64,000 bases of DNA from a bacterium (GTDB taxonomy: Bacteria; SM23-31): the NCBI GenBank assembly GCA_028278455.1, contig JANQEH010000153.1, positions 1-64,000 of the forward strand. The letters are read 5' to 3'. Each line of letters starts with the position of its first letter. The first letter of the stretch is position 1. Below the pieces are notes generated by a model. That model searched no databases, was not told where the DNA came from, and saw nothing but the letters and a program-made list of their open reading frames with translations. This document shows positions 9,120 to 17,822 of the stretch, piece by piece. A program made the translations under genes and the position numbers.

Positions 9120-9752
9120 CTTATAATAGTAATAGCATTTTCTTTTCAACGGACAATTAATGCAATCAGGCTTCTTAGTACATAATGCCCTGGTTAAATC
9201 AATAATTCCGTAATTGAAATCTCTAAAAGCCTTTGCAGGAGTGATTGATTCTGCTAGGTCTATAAACCAATTTAGTCTTCTGGTTTCTCCATGTGTAATA
9301 AATCCAAAGAATCTACCGTATAATCTAACAACATTGCTATCGACTATAGTGTCCCTTTTTTGTAGATGTAATGAGCGATATGCTGAAGCAATGTATTCTC
9401 CGATCCCAGGCAAAGCTATTAAGTCCTTCTTGTTCACTGGGATTGGAATGTTTTTAAGAATATTGACTAATTTATTGAACTCTTTCTGACGCCAAACAAG
9501 ACCAAGTGATTCGAATAAATGAGGTAGTTTCTTCTCAATATATTCTTGTGGATTTCTAAAATTTCTAATGAAGTAATTATAAACTGGGACAACTTGATCG
9601 GCATTGGTTCTTTGGAGCATTATTTCTGCAGTTAATGCATGAAACATATTGTCAGTATTTCTCCAGGGGTAATCGGCGTGATTTTCCCTTCCCCAATACA
9701 ATATATTATTAGCAATGTATTTTCTTTGCTTTAATGATACAGAAAATTTCAT
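9099..9752 (-). CDS. HhH-GPD Fe-S DNA glycosylase, probable T:G mismatch glycosylase of an R-M system
   Basis: A 217 aa protein of the endonuclease III/MutY superfamily. The hairpin motif LPGIGEY is at residues 114-120 and the catalytic aspartate is D138 in IVDSNVVR. Position 120 is lysine in endonuclease III and serine in MutY; here it is tyrosine, as in the thymine-DNA glycosylase Mig of Methanothermobacter, with the same 18-residue spacing to the aspartate. Four cysteines near the end fit the 4Fe-4S loop, although the first spacing is five residues rather than the usual six. It starts directly after the nuclease stop codon (TAGATG). Its likely job is repairing T:G mismatches made when the methyltransferase's 5-methylcytosines deaminate, the role Vsr has next to Dcm. 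A MutY-like A:G activity is the alternative. Confidence 0.8.
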   Translation of the reverse strand: MKFSVSLKQRKYIANNILYWGRENHADYPWRNTDNMFHALTAEIMLQRTNADQVVPVYNYFIRNFRNPQEYIEKKLPHLFESLGLVWRQKEFNKLVNILKNIPIPVNKKDLIALPGIGEYIASAYRSLHLQKRDTIVDSNVVRLYGRFFGFITHGETRRLNWFIDLAESITPAKAFRDFNYGIIDLTRALCTKKPDCINCPLKRKCYYYYKKKGRCL

Positions 9753-10526
9753 CTAGATTACTTGTGTAGCCTTCCATCTCATCATTGCCGGATCTAATTG
9801 CAGTTTAAAAAAATCCTCAAATGAAATAACATTTTCAGCAATTAAGTAGTTCTCTTTTGTAGACAATAACCTCTCAGGTACTACTAAATAAATTCGTGAA
9901 TCCTGCATTTCTTTTAGAGCATTCACGGAAACTTTGTCATCAATAGTTGCTAGAAAAAAACCAAGTCCTCTAGTTCCTTCTGTAACAATCTGTCTCCATC
10001 TTTCTCTCAGTGTACGTTTAATGGTAAAAATTATACAGTCCATTGCATTTATATTATAATGTTCTTTGGAAGGTAGAATAAAATCAGGTTTACCGTTAAT
10101 TATTGGTTGATGAGTAAATGGATATTCCAATTTTTTAAAAAGAGTTTTTATGAGTGTTTCAAATACTCCTCCAGCTCTTGGTTTTCTCCCCTGTGTTATA
10201 CTTAAATAGAAACGATCTAAAACATGAAACCAATCTGGCATTTGTTCTAACAAGGGTTTATAGGATTTTTTTTCTATTTCTCCAAATACTGTTTTAAAGG
10301 CGATACCTCCAGCATTTTTTTCTTTCTTTATATACTCAGAATATACATCAGATTGAATTTTTTCAACAAGATGACTGAAGTTTTGTTTGATCCATTCAGT
10401 ATTTTGTGACTTTCCCCTGATACTTTTTTTAATTATTGAATTAGTGATATCTTGGCCAGAAGGAATATTGGAATAAAATATTTCTTTTAGACTCTCGTAA
10501 ATAGCTGTTTCTCTTTGTGACAGCAT
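9753..10526 (-). CDS. Type II restriction endonuclease, EcoRII C-terminal domain family
   Basis: A 257 aa PD-(D/E)xK nuclease. Residues fitting the active site are E123 (GGVFETLIK), D148 (NGKPDFILPS), K170 and R176 (FTIKRTLRERWRQ); the RERWRQ segment and spacing resemble the catalytic region of R.EcoRII. The separate N-terminal effector domain of EcoRII appears to be missing, as in smaller relatives. The gene lies 7 nt after the methyltransferase and abuts the glycosylase, so the three form an operon. A CCWGG-like (or CCNGG) target is inferred from the Dcm-like partner, not seen directly. Confidence 0.82.
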   Translation of the reverse strand: MLSQRETAIYESLKEIFYSNIPSGQDITNSIIKKSIRGKSQNTEWIKQNFSHLVEKIQSDVYSEYIKKEKNAGGIAFKTVFGEIEKKSYKPLLEQMPDWFHVLDRFYLSITQGRKPRAGGVFETLIKTLFKKLEYPFTHQPIINGKPDFILPSKEHYNINAMDCIIFTIKRTLRERWRQIVTEGTRGLGFFLATIDDKVSVNALKEMQDSRIYLVVPERLLSTKENYLIAENVISFEDFFKLQLDPAMMRWKATQVI

Positions 10527-10533
10527 CTTTCCC

Positions 10534-11571
10534 TCATATGATCTTTCTTGTCTGTAAGAAGTTGATAAGCATTGAAGCTATATCCGTAACTAAAGGAACG
10601 ATCACAGAATTCCCAAATTGACGGTAAGCTTGAGTATCCGAAACAGGTTGAATATTATTTGTCGGACTAAATACCTTCTGATATTCTTCTGGAAAACCCA
10701 TTAATCTAGAACACTCTAATGGAGTTAGCCTTCGTGGGCGTTCTTTTTCAGTTTGATCAATTAATACTTCTGCTCCGTCTTTATGATATCTTGCTGAAAT
10801 CGTTCGTGTGATTTTATTTTCAAAAGGTTTTGTTATCAATCCATAACCGAAACCATTTCCTGCCTCCTCATGGTGTTTCTTGTGTCTTAAAAGCGTATCC
10901 CATGTTCCCTTACAAAGAGTATATTTTGAATCAACTTCATTTTCCAGGATTTTGTCAAGTGTGATTCTGGATTTAGGTGGAGGAGGATATTGAAACTCAC
11001 CTTCCTCTATTTTTAAACTAGGATGAAATCCAATCATAAAGATCCGCTCTCTATGTTGTGGTACCCAACCCGCACCATCAATAATAGCAGGTTCAAAAGT
11101 ATATCCTAAATATTCTCTTAAAGTATCATGGATTACTTTGTATGTTCTACCTTTATCATGTCTTCTTAAATGTTTAACATTCTCTAACAAAAATGCCTTA
11201 GGCTGTTTCTTTTTAATAATTTCCTTTATATTAAAGAAGAGCGTACCCTGAGTTGGATCTTCAAATCCGTGAGCTTTACCCAGAGAACGTTTTTTTGATA
11301 CACCTGCCAATGAGAACGGTTGACAGGGAAATCCTCCAACAAGTATATCATGATCAGGTATGTCTTTTGGATCAATTTGTGTTATATCTCCAGGGGGATT
11401 TGTTTTTTTTATATGAGCAAAATCAGGTTTCTCTCCAAAAAATGCTTCATATGTTATTTGAGCGAATTTATCCCATTCACTGGAGAAAACACAATTCCCA
11501 CCAGCTTTTTCAAAAGCTATCCTAAAACCGCCAATTCCTGCAAATAAGTCTATAAATTTAAATGAACTCAA
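10534..11571 (-). CDS. dcm: C5-cytosine DNA methyltransferase, Dcm/M.EcoRII-like
   Basis: A 345 aa methyltransferase with all the key motifs: I (FIDLFAGIGGFR, residues 6-17), IV with the catalytic cysteine C83 (GGFPCQPFSLAG), VI (LLENVKHL), VIII (QHRERIFMIGF), the target-recognition region (GNGFGYG, ISARYHKDGAEVLI), IX (RRLTPLECSRLMGF) and X (YRQFGNSV). Motif IV and the recognition region closely resemble E. coli Dcm, so the internal cytosine of CCWGG is the likely target. It transfers a methyl group from S-adenosylmethionine and protects host DNA from the nuclease encoded 7 nt downstream. The cassette looks more AT-rich than the flanking permease genes, which fits horizontal acquisition. Confidence 0.92.
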   Translation of the reverse strand: MSSFKFIDLFAGIGGFRIAFEKAGGNCVFSSEWDKFAQITYEAFFGEKPDFAHIKKTNPPGDITQIDPKDIPDHDILVGGFPCQPFSLAGVSKKRSLGKAHGFEDPTQGTLFFNIKEIIKKKQPKAFLLENVKHLRRHDKGRTYKVIHDTLREYLGYTFEPAIIDGAGWVPQHRERIFMIGFHPSLKIEEGEFQYPPPPKSRITLDKILENEVDSKYTLCKGTWDTLLRHKKHHEEAGNGFGYGLITKPFENKITRTISARYHKDGAEVLIDQTEKERPRRLTPLECSRLMGFPEEYQKVFSPTNNIQPVSDTQAYRQFGNSVIVPLVTDIASMLINFLQTRKII

Positions 11572-11747
11572 TTTTGACTCCCTTCTTCTTTTAATATAAA
11601 TTATTATTATCCTAATTAAAACAGATTTTTAAGCTTAATCAAACGCAATATTGATAATAAAATATGAAAAACACACATATCTTGGAACATGTCCAGTAAA
11701 TATCCGTATTCATAAGCAGGTTTAATAATCGCCGAAAAGGATCAGGT
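11572..11747. promoter_or_regulatory. Divergent promoter region between R-M cassette and PadR gene
   Basis: These 176 AT-rich bases must hold the promoters of both the methyltransferase (minus) and the PadR gene (plus). TTAAGCTTAA at 11629-11638 is a 10-bp palindrome. No long palindrome like those in front of the other PadR genes was found, perhaps because the cassette replaced part of the original upstream sequence. Confidence 0.35.
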
Positions 11748-12071
11748 ATGAAGACTATAACAAGACAGGAGGAACAGCTACTGTTGATTATTCATAATCT
11801 GAAAGATAATGCCTACCTTGTGAATATCCGTGAAAAACTGAAGGATATAACCGGAAAATATCTGGATGTTGGAACAATCAATAAGCCGCTGAAAAGGCTG
11901 ACAAAGGAGGATTATCTTGAGGCTTCAATGGGTGATCCCACTCCTGTCAGGGGAGGCAGAGCGATTAGATATTATAGATTAACGGATAAAGGCTATACTG
12001 CATTATCAGATGTAAAGGCATTGCATGATAGATTCTGGAATGATGTGATCCTACCTATAAAAAATACATAA
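11748..12071 (+). CDS. PadR family transcriptional regulator
   Basis: A 107 aa winged-helix regulator (MKTITRQEEQLLLIIHNLKDNAYL). It is the most divergent PadR of the set: the usual YGxxYxxLxRL segment reads LDVGTINKPLKRLTKEDYL, and the wing is VRGGRAIRYYRLTDKG. Three bases separate it from the permease. The different recognition helix suggests a different DNA site or signal from its paralogs. Confidence 0.88.
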   Translation: MKTITRQEEQLLLIIHNLKDNAYLVNIREKLKDITGKYLDVGTINKPLKRLTKEDYLEASMGDPTPVRGGRAIRYYRLTDKGYTALSDVKALHDRFWNDVILPIKNT

Positions 12072-12074
12072 TAT

Positions 12075-14675
12075 ATGAACAGGAAAGATGAAAATATCCC
12101 GATAATCCTGAGCTGTCTGCTCGAGGTGTTCACGAAAAAGGAAGATAGACTGCATCTTAATGGAGACTTTGCGGAGATATATAATTATACCAGAACTGAG
12201 AACGGGGAGATAGCAGCTGTACTGTGGCTGATAAAACAGGTTTTTAAATCAGCCTTGATCTATCTATCAGATTCTATCTACGGAGGAATGATCATGTTCA
12301 AAAACTACATTAAGATCGCATTCAGGAATATTATGAGGTTTAAGGTATATTCGGCTATAAATATTGCCGGATTATCAATCGGTATAGCCTGCTTTCTAGC
12401 CATTTTCCTGTATGTCCGCTTTGAGTCAAGTTATGATAATTACCATGATGATGCCGACAGGATCTACCGTGTGGCGACCAGGATCGATGATCTCAGGATG
12501 CCCGGAAACCGGAATGAATTCGCGAATATTTCAGCTCCGGCAGCCCCGGCGATCAGGGAGAGTTTTCCACAGATAGAAAATGCAGCAAGGTTTTACAGGA
12601 GGTCACGCCTGATAACAAGCAACTCGGTCCTTTTCAGAGAGTCAAATTTTATTTATGCTGATCAGGAATTATTCGAGATATTCGATATTAAGGTGTTGAG
12701 AGGTAATAAAGATGATCTGATCTCACGGCCATATACAGTAGCAATTACCGAAAGCTTAGCCGACAAGTATTACGATAATGAAAATCCGATCGGAAAGACA
12801 ATAAAGGTCAACGATTGGAGTTATGAGATTTCCGGAATACTAAAAGATCCACCACGAAATACCCATTTTGAATATAATATGATTGCCTCAATGGACAGGG
12901 ATGTTAGTGCTGAATTCTTCTGGAGAAGCTGGACATTAACAGTTTTTTATACCTATATAAAGGTCAGACCTGATGCTGATATCAGTTCTCTTGAACTCGC
13001 TATAAACACGGAACTGAAAAGTAAACCGGAGCAGCTTAGAGAAAAATGGACATATTTCTTTCAGCCGTTAAAAGATATCCATCTAAGATCTGATCTATTA
13101 TATGAATATCAGAATCCCGGTAACCTGAAATACCTCTACATTTTCTCGGCGATAGGCGTTTTTGTCCTGTTTATTGCAGCTATAAATTTTATTAATCTAT
13201 CCACTGCTCGAAGTACCTCAAGGGCGAAGGAAGTCGGGATGAGGAAGGTAATAGGCGCGAGACGGAAACAGTTGATAAGACAGTTTCTTGGAGAATCCAT
13301 ACTTGTGTCATTCCTTGCGGTAAATACAGCTTTCTGTCTGGTATGGCTGTCACTCCCGTTATTAAGCAGTATTACAGGTATAGAGTATTCCGGAATGGAT
13401 ATACTCGATTATAAGGTGATCTCCGGACTCATAATACTTTCAGTTACAATCGGGATCGGTGCAGGTATATATCCCGCATTTCTTCTTTCCGGATTCAGAC
13501 CTGTAATGACATTAAAAGGAGTGTATAAAACTTCAGTAAGAGGGACTGAGCTTAGAAAATATCTGGTAGTATTTCAATTTGCTTTATCGGTTTTGCTTAT
13601 TATTTCTACATTGATAGTCTATTATCAACTAAACTTTATGAAAGATTATGAACTCGGTTTTTCAAAGGAGCAGAAACTTATTCTTCCAGCCCGGTTTAAC
13701 AATAATCAGGAATCTGTTAAAAGTGAATTTCTGAAGCATAAAAATATCATTGATGCAGCAGCATCTTCTACTGTTCCCGGAAGGGGAAATTCAACTTATG
13801 GGACTACATTATTGGGAGGACCATCAAGGGGAACCGTCTTTTATCAACTATGTATAGATTACGATTTTTTAATGAATTACGATATCAAGATAGCTGCGGG
13901 TGAATCATTCAAAAGAGATAAAACCGGAGATCCGTCTAAAATATGTTTAATTAATGAAACAGGTGTAAGTACGCTTGGATTCAGTAAGAATGAAGAAGTA
14001 CTGGGGCATTCAATTAATCTCGGCAGCTCAAATAACACTCTGAAGATCATTGGCGTAGTAAAAGATTTTCACTATCGCGGATTGCAGCAGAAGATCTCCC
14101 CACTTGCTATTGTAATGCCGGAATCCGAATACGGAGCATTGTGGAACATTACACTCACAATAAATATATCGGATCTTCCTGAAATCCTGGATTTTGTTGA
14201 GAGTAAATGGAATGAATTAAACCTTGGCCCTATATTCAGTTACAGTTTTCTTGATGATGAATTCGATCAGTTATATAGAACAGAGGAAAAGGTAGGCAAG
14301 ATATTCAGCACTTTTACTGCTCTTGGGATTTTTATTGCATTCCTTGGTTTATTTGGGCTTGCGCTGTTTACTGCAGAGCAGAAAACAAAGGAAATAGGCA
14401 TCCGAAAAACACTTGGAGCAACAATTATGTCGATAATTCAGCTGATGACCTGGGAATTTGTCAACTGGGTGAGCATTGGTATCCTTTTAGCATTTCCGGC
14501 GGCATATTTTGCGATGGACCTCTGGCTCAGGAGTTTCGCATACAGGATCGAAATAGGTTGGCTCCCTTTTGCTGCTTCGGCTGCTCTTGCAGTTCTGCTG
14601 TCTATCATAACCGTGTCATTTCATGCAGTGAAATCCGCGGTCGCCAATCCTGTCGATTCATTGAGATATGAGTGA
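12075..14675 (+). CDS. FtsX/MacB-type ABC permease with N-terminal prefix domain
   Basis: An 866 aa paralog. Residues 1-73 are the prefix domain; the core opens with MFKNYIKIAFRN at residue 74, and carries KEVGMRKVIGARRKQL and KEIGIRKTLGA coupling loops and the tail NPVDSLRYE. The full-length start (12075) has no visible Shine-Dalgarno sequence and is probably reached by coupling from the PadR gene, while the internal ATG has a perfect one. Transcription ends at the hairpin at 14756-14781. Confidence 0.9.
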   Translation: MNRKDENIPIILSCLLEVFTKKEDRLHLNGDFAEIYNYTRTENGEIAAVLWLIKQVFKSALIYLSDSIYGGMIMFKNYIKIAFRNIMRFKVYSAINIAGLSIGIACFLAIFLYVRFESSYDNYHDDADRIYRVATRIDDLRMPGNRNEFANISAPAAPAIRESFPQIENAARFYRRSRLITSNSVLFRESNFIYADQELFEIFDIKVLRGNKDDLISRPYTVAITESLADKYYDNENPIGKTIKVNDWSYEISGILKDPPRNTHFEYNMIASMDRDVSAEFFWRSWTLTVFYTYIKVRPDADISSLELAINTELKSKPEQLREKWTYFFQPLKDIHLRSDLLYEYQNPGNLKYLYIFSAIGVFVLFIAAINFINLSTARSTSRAKEVGMRKVIGARRKQLIRQFLGESILVSFLAVNTAFCLVWLSLPLLSSITGIEYSGMDILDYKVISGLIILSVTIGIGAGIYPAFLLSGFRPVMTLKGVYKTSVRGTELRKYLVVFQFALSVLLIISTLIVYYQLNFMKDYELGFSKEQKLILPARFNNNQESVKSEFLKHKNIIDAAASSTVPGRGNSTYGTTLLGGPSRGTVFYQLCIDYDFLMNYDIKIAAGESFKRDKTGDPSKICLINETGVSTLGFSKNEEVLGHSINLGSSNNTLKIIGVVKDFHYRGLQQKISPLAIVMPESEYGALWNITLTINISDLPEILDFVESKWNELNLGPIFSYSFLDDEFDQLYRTEEKVGKIFSTFTALGIFIAFLGLFGLALFTAEQKTKEIGIRKTLGATIMSIIQLMTWEFVNWVSIGILLAFPAAYFAMDLWLRSFAYRIEIGWLPFAASAALAVLLSIITVSFHAVKSAVANPVDSLRYE
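12282..12296 (+). promoter_or_regulatory. Internal Shine-Dalgarno and ATG inside permease gene
   Basis: GGAGG (12282-12286) lies 7 nt before the in-frame ATG at 12294. This is the best ribosome-binding site of the whole PadR-permease operon, stronger than the one before the annotated start. Confidence 0.5.
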
Positions 14676-14755
14676 TATCAGTATATTGGAAATAAGGTGC
14701 GCAAAATCACTAAAGGGCGATATTTATAACGCTCTTTTATATTCAAAATCAATTA

Positions 14756-14781
14756 AAAAGGGAGCCGTCAAGCTCCCTTTT
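14756..14781. terminator. Bidirectional rho-independent terminator
   Basis: AAAAGGGAGC (14756-14765) pairs with GCTCCCTTTT (14772-14781) around a 6-nt loop. With A-tract on one side and T-tract on the other it can stop transcription from both the permease (plus) and the long PD40 operon (minus), whose last gene ends at 14817. Confidence 0.88.
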
Positions 14782-14816
14782 CCATGTCTAACTATATGAG
14801 GTGTAGATTAAAACGA

Positions 14817-15209
14817 TCATACAGCTTTTTTTGTGATCTTTGCTACAAGGTTTGCCGTCGGATCAGGGCATCTGACAAATTCGGTGGTAATTCCTTCAGG
14901 ATCGATCTGCTTTTCATAAGGGGTGCCTTCATATCTCCATCTCAATGTAGCTCCGTTTTCCAGAGCTCTGATAAATCCGTCCATGCTGTCCCTCAACCAG
15001 GGGCATATCTTACCGTATTCATCAGGATATTTGTATTTTTCGCCTTTCTTATGGCACCACGTATCATCCCGGGCTTCATAAATTTCGATCTCCCACTCAT
15101 ATCTTCTTCTCTGCTGTTGTTCATCAATGTCCTTTGATATTGCTGCAGCAGGTAAAACCATGCCTGCCAGACCGCAGCCTGCGGCGCATACAAAATCTCT
15201 TCTTTTCAT
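14817..15209 (-). CDS. TIGR04076-like protein with twin-arginine-like signal
   Basis: A 130 aa protein. The N-terminus MKRRDFVCAAGCGLAGMVLPAA looks like a twin-arginine signal peptide, so the product is probably exported folded. The mature part has the pattern of the TIGR04076 family: a conserved CPW (GKICPWLRDSMDGFI) and a final VRCPDPTANLVAKIT. The family's function is not known; conserved cysteines suggest metal or redox chemistry, which would fit Tat export. It is the last gene of the minus-strand operon, 21 nt after the previous gene and just before a terminator. Confidence 0.7.
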   Translation of the reverse strand: MKRRDFVCAAGCGLAGMVLPAAAISKDIDEQQQRRRYEWEIEIYEARDDTWCHKKGEKYKYPDEYGKICPWLRDSMDGFIRALENGATLRWRYEGTPYEKQIDPEGITTEFVRCPDPTANLVAKITKKAV

Positions 15210-15230
15210 ATTACCTCCGTTTATTTTAAG

Positions 15231-15836
15231 TTATGTTAAATTGTATTCGAAATAGCAGTGATCGTCACCGTTCATAAGGCATTTTTCTCTTGTCAATTTC
15301 AGTTTCGGATCAAATGCCTCAGCCTGGGCAAAATCTCCATGACATATTGTTGCGTATCCTATTTCCGGTTCGCCGGTATCTATAAATGCTTTTGCCATGA
15401 TGCATTCATTTATTCTGACTATACAGTGGTCCCGTGTTTTCTTTTCGATATTCAATGTCAGGCAATTATTCCACATCTTGCTGACGGTAACAGGTTCCCA
15501 AAAGTGTTCGATAAATGTTATTACATCACGTTTATCGATATTTGCTGAACTCCTTGTTATACCCTCAGCCAGCATTTCAGAACGGTATCGCTTCAGCGTT
15601 TCAAGCAGCCTTTCCCTGCCAAGTTCTTCCTCAAATTTTTTCATGAATGGCAAATAGTAGGAGCTGAAAGTAAATTTAAAGATCCGGTCGTAACTCCATC
15701 CGGCATCATTCTGGAACTTATGAGTTTCCTGAAGAGAGTCTGAATTTTCTTTGAGCAAGGAATAGGCATTATTGCATCCGAGAAAAAGAACAGCTCCCCC
15801 GGATACAAATCCTGATAAAAAATTACGTCTATGCAT
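15231..15836 (-). CDS. L-2-amino-thiazoline-4-carboxylate hydrolase-like protein, exported
   Basis: A 201 aa protein whose C-terminal half (GYATICHGDFAQAEAF, then LTREKCLMNGDDHCYFEY) matches the ATC hydrolase family (PF14196). The enzymes named in this family open a thiazoline ring on the way to L-cysteine, but many members are uncharacterised and this activity is only inferred. The N-terminus MHRRNFLSGFVSGGAVLFLGC combines a twin-arginine pair with a possible lipobox cysteine. ATG at 15836 is chosen over 15842 because AAAGGA lies at a proper distance. It is 87 nt after the last PD40 gene, probably on the same transcript. Confidence 0.75.
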   Translation of the reverse strand: MHRRNFLSGFVSGGAVLFLGCNNAYSLLKENSDSLQETHKFQNDAGWSYDRIFKFTFSSYYLPFMKKFEEELGRERLLETLKRYRSEMLAEGITRSSANIDKRDVITFIEHFWEPVTVSKMWNNCLTLNIEKKTRDHCIVRINECIMAKAFIDTGEPEIGYATICHGDFAQAEAFDPKLKLTREKCLMNGDDHCYFEYNLT

Positions 15837-15923
15837 TACCATTATCCTTTCGAGTTCAAATTAAAGAGCAATACTATTTTTTGGAAAAACTTTCTTCAAA
15901 ATTCTCCTGAATCATTCCACTGT

Positions 15924-16826
15924 TTATTGTTTGAACTGATCGAGAAATTCAGCATTTACCCAGTATACATCTCCATTTGAAGAGTAGAAGAAATACTTTC
16001 CATCAGGAGATACTATCGGACAGAAATCGTAATGCTCCGTATTGATCTCATTACCGAGGTTTACAGGATCGGTCCATGATCCGTCATCCTCTCTGTAGCA
16101 GATATAAATATCACCGCTGCCGAAAGAGTCGGGTCTATCTCCTGACACAAAAATTAAATATGATTCGTCAGGAGAGATAAAGACGTCACCTTCATTATAT
16201 TCCGTACTGATCTTACCGCCAAGGTTCTGCGGTTCTGTAAAATTACCATCCACGTATTCGGATCTGTAAATATCCCGTTTACCGAATCCACCGTCCCTGT
16301 TAGAGTTAAAATAAACTGTCATATCAGAAGTAACGGACGGGTATATCTCGTTATCATCCGAATTCAGAGGAGGCCCTGGATCGTACGGTTCAGACCATCC
16401 ATCACCTGTTTTATTACATATCCAAATATCATGGGGGGGACCGAAACCTTCAACAGGTCTTTTCGAAACGAAAAATAGCATTGAGCCATCTGGAGATATA
16501 AATGGATCTGCTTCGCTGAAATTTCCAGAATGCACAAAAACTGCAGGTTCAGTCCATTTGTTATCTATTCTCTTCATCTGCATAATCTTATAGATATCAT
16601 CTCTAACAGAATAGAAAAATTCATTACCATCAGGGGAGAATACAGCATTGATCTCGTTCTTTTCCGTAGAAACAATTCCAGGTGCAAATATCTCCGGTGT
16701 CATACCGGGAGGATCCTGTCCCAGGTAAGGACCAGAAAGAGCAGGGAAGCTCCCGTTAGATAAACAATTGAGATTAAAAAGCAAGGTTGATAGAATGATA
16801 CCTGCAATTCGAAAAATAATTTTCAT
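15924..16826 (-). CDS. PD40 beta-propeller protein A
   Basis: A 300 aa secreted protein and the last propeller gene of the array. After a signal sequence (MKIIFRIAGIILSTLLFNLNC) comes the array's signature SGPYLGQDPPGMTPEIFAPG, then TolB/PD40-type blades (FSPDGNEFFY, ISPDGSMLFF, ISPDESYLIF, VSPDGKYFFY) and the closing strand GDVYWVNAEFL. ATG at 16826 has GGAAGA upstream; an in-frame ATG at 16841 overlapping the previous stop is also possible. PD40 propellers bind proteins or ligands and have no active site; no partner can be named. Confidence 0.85.
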   Translation of the reverse strand: MKIIFRIAGIILSTLLFNLNCLSNGSFPALSGPYLGQDPPGMTPEIFAPGIVSTEKNEINAVFSPDGNEFFYSVRDDIYKIMQMKRIDNKWTEPAVFVHSGNFSEADPFISPDGSMLFFVSKRPVEGFGPPHDIWICNKTGDGWSEPYDPGPPLNSDDNEIYPSVTSDMTVYFNSNRDGGFGKRDIYRSEYVDGNFTEPQNLGGKISTEYNEGDVFISPDESYLIFVSGDRPDSFGSGDIYICYREDDGSWTDPVNLGNEINTEHYDFCPIVSPDGKYFFYSSNGDVYWVNAEFLDQFKQ

Positions 16827-16837
16827 TGGTCTTCCAT

Positions 16838-17797
16838 TCATTTTCGTTTTTCATTTTTTATTTTATTAATAACCTTTGACTCCATCCAGTAAATATCCGA
16901 ATATTCTGTCGTTCCCCTCATGAATAAGATGTATTTTCCATCGGGAGTAATATTGGCCCTGTTTTCCGCATGGAGTGTATTAACCTCCCTGCCCATATTA
17001 ACAGGTTCTGTCCATGTACCGTCTGAATTTCTGAATGTAATATAAAGGTCAAAGCTCCCAAAACCGCCGGGCAAGTCAGCGCAGAAGATCAGGTAACTTT
17101 CATCCGGAGAGATAACCGGATCGAGTTCACGCTCTTCTGAATTTACTGGTCTACGAAGATTTTCTGAAATAATATATTCGCCGTTAACAAGTTCAGACCG
17201 GTATATATCTGATCTGCCGAATCCACCTTCTCTCCCGCTCATAAAATAAAGCGTTCCATCTGCTGTCATGGATGCATAGCTGTCTCCCGTACCTGAATTT
17301 ATAGGGGAGCCTAATCTTTGAGGTTTTCCCCAGCCATCATTTGCCAGTTCAACTTTCCAAATAGCTGACTTCAGAGAATTATCGGATATTTCTTCTGAGC
17401 ATTTTGAAGTAAAAAGAAAGGAACGAGAATCCGGGGCGGTAGTAAAATTGAACGGGTGCAGATCGTTGAAGGGGACAACTGTTGGTTCAGTCCAATTATC
17501 ATCCCTTAGTTCAGTAAATAGAGTAGGTGAGTTATAGAAATCACTTTCGCTAAAATCTTCACCTGTATATTCCTGGCGCTTAAAAATGAAAGCTTTACCA
17601 TTTTGAAGAAAACCCGAGCAGTATTCGAAATCGGAAGATGAAATTAAACCGGGTGCCAGCAGTTCAGGTTTAATTCCGGGTGGTTTCTGCCCGAAATACT
17701 GTCCGCGAAAGATATCAGATCCATCACCTGATCCGCATCCAGCAGAAAAAAATAATAACAGTATAATATTTAAGTAGTATCTTCTTATACAAATCAT
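16838..17797 (-). CDS. PD40 beta-propeller lipoprotein B
   Basis: A 319 aa lipoprotein: signal MICIRRYYLNIILLLFFSAGC with a good lipobox, then RGQYFGQKPPGIKPELLAPG. Blades include GGFGRSDIYRS and ISPDESYLIFCADLPGGFGSFDLY. The opening CSGFLQNGK places it with protein F in one subfamily. The frame could also begin at a GTG at 17809, but the ATG at 17797 is better spaced from GGA. It lies 25 nt after the DUF5916 gene, or 13 nt if the GTG is used. Confidence 0.87.
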   Translation of the reverse strand: MICIRRYYLNIILLLFFSAGCGSGDGSDIFRGQYFGQKPPGIKPELLAPGLISSSDFEYCSGFLQNGKAFIFKRQEYTGEDFSESDFYNSPTLFTELRDDNWTEPTVVPFNDLHPFNFTTAPDSRSFLFTSKCSEEISDNSLKSAIWKVELANDGWGKPQRLGSPINSGTGDSYASMTADGTLYFMSGREGGFGRSDIYRSELVNGEYIISENLRRPVNSEERELDPVISPDESYLIFCADLPGGFGSFDLYITFRNSDGTWTEPVNMGREVNTLHAENRANITPDGKYILFMRGTTEYSDIYWMESKVINKIKNEKRK

Positions 17798-17822
17798 TTC
17801 ATTTTCCACAGATTTCTATTCT

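Noticed and set aside
9099-9752. Reading the HhH glycosylase as MutY
   Set aside because: MutY has serine at the position of Y120 and a long C-terminal 8-oxoG recognition domain (total about 350 aa); this 217 aa protein has neither and sits in an R-M operon.
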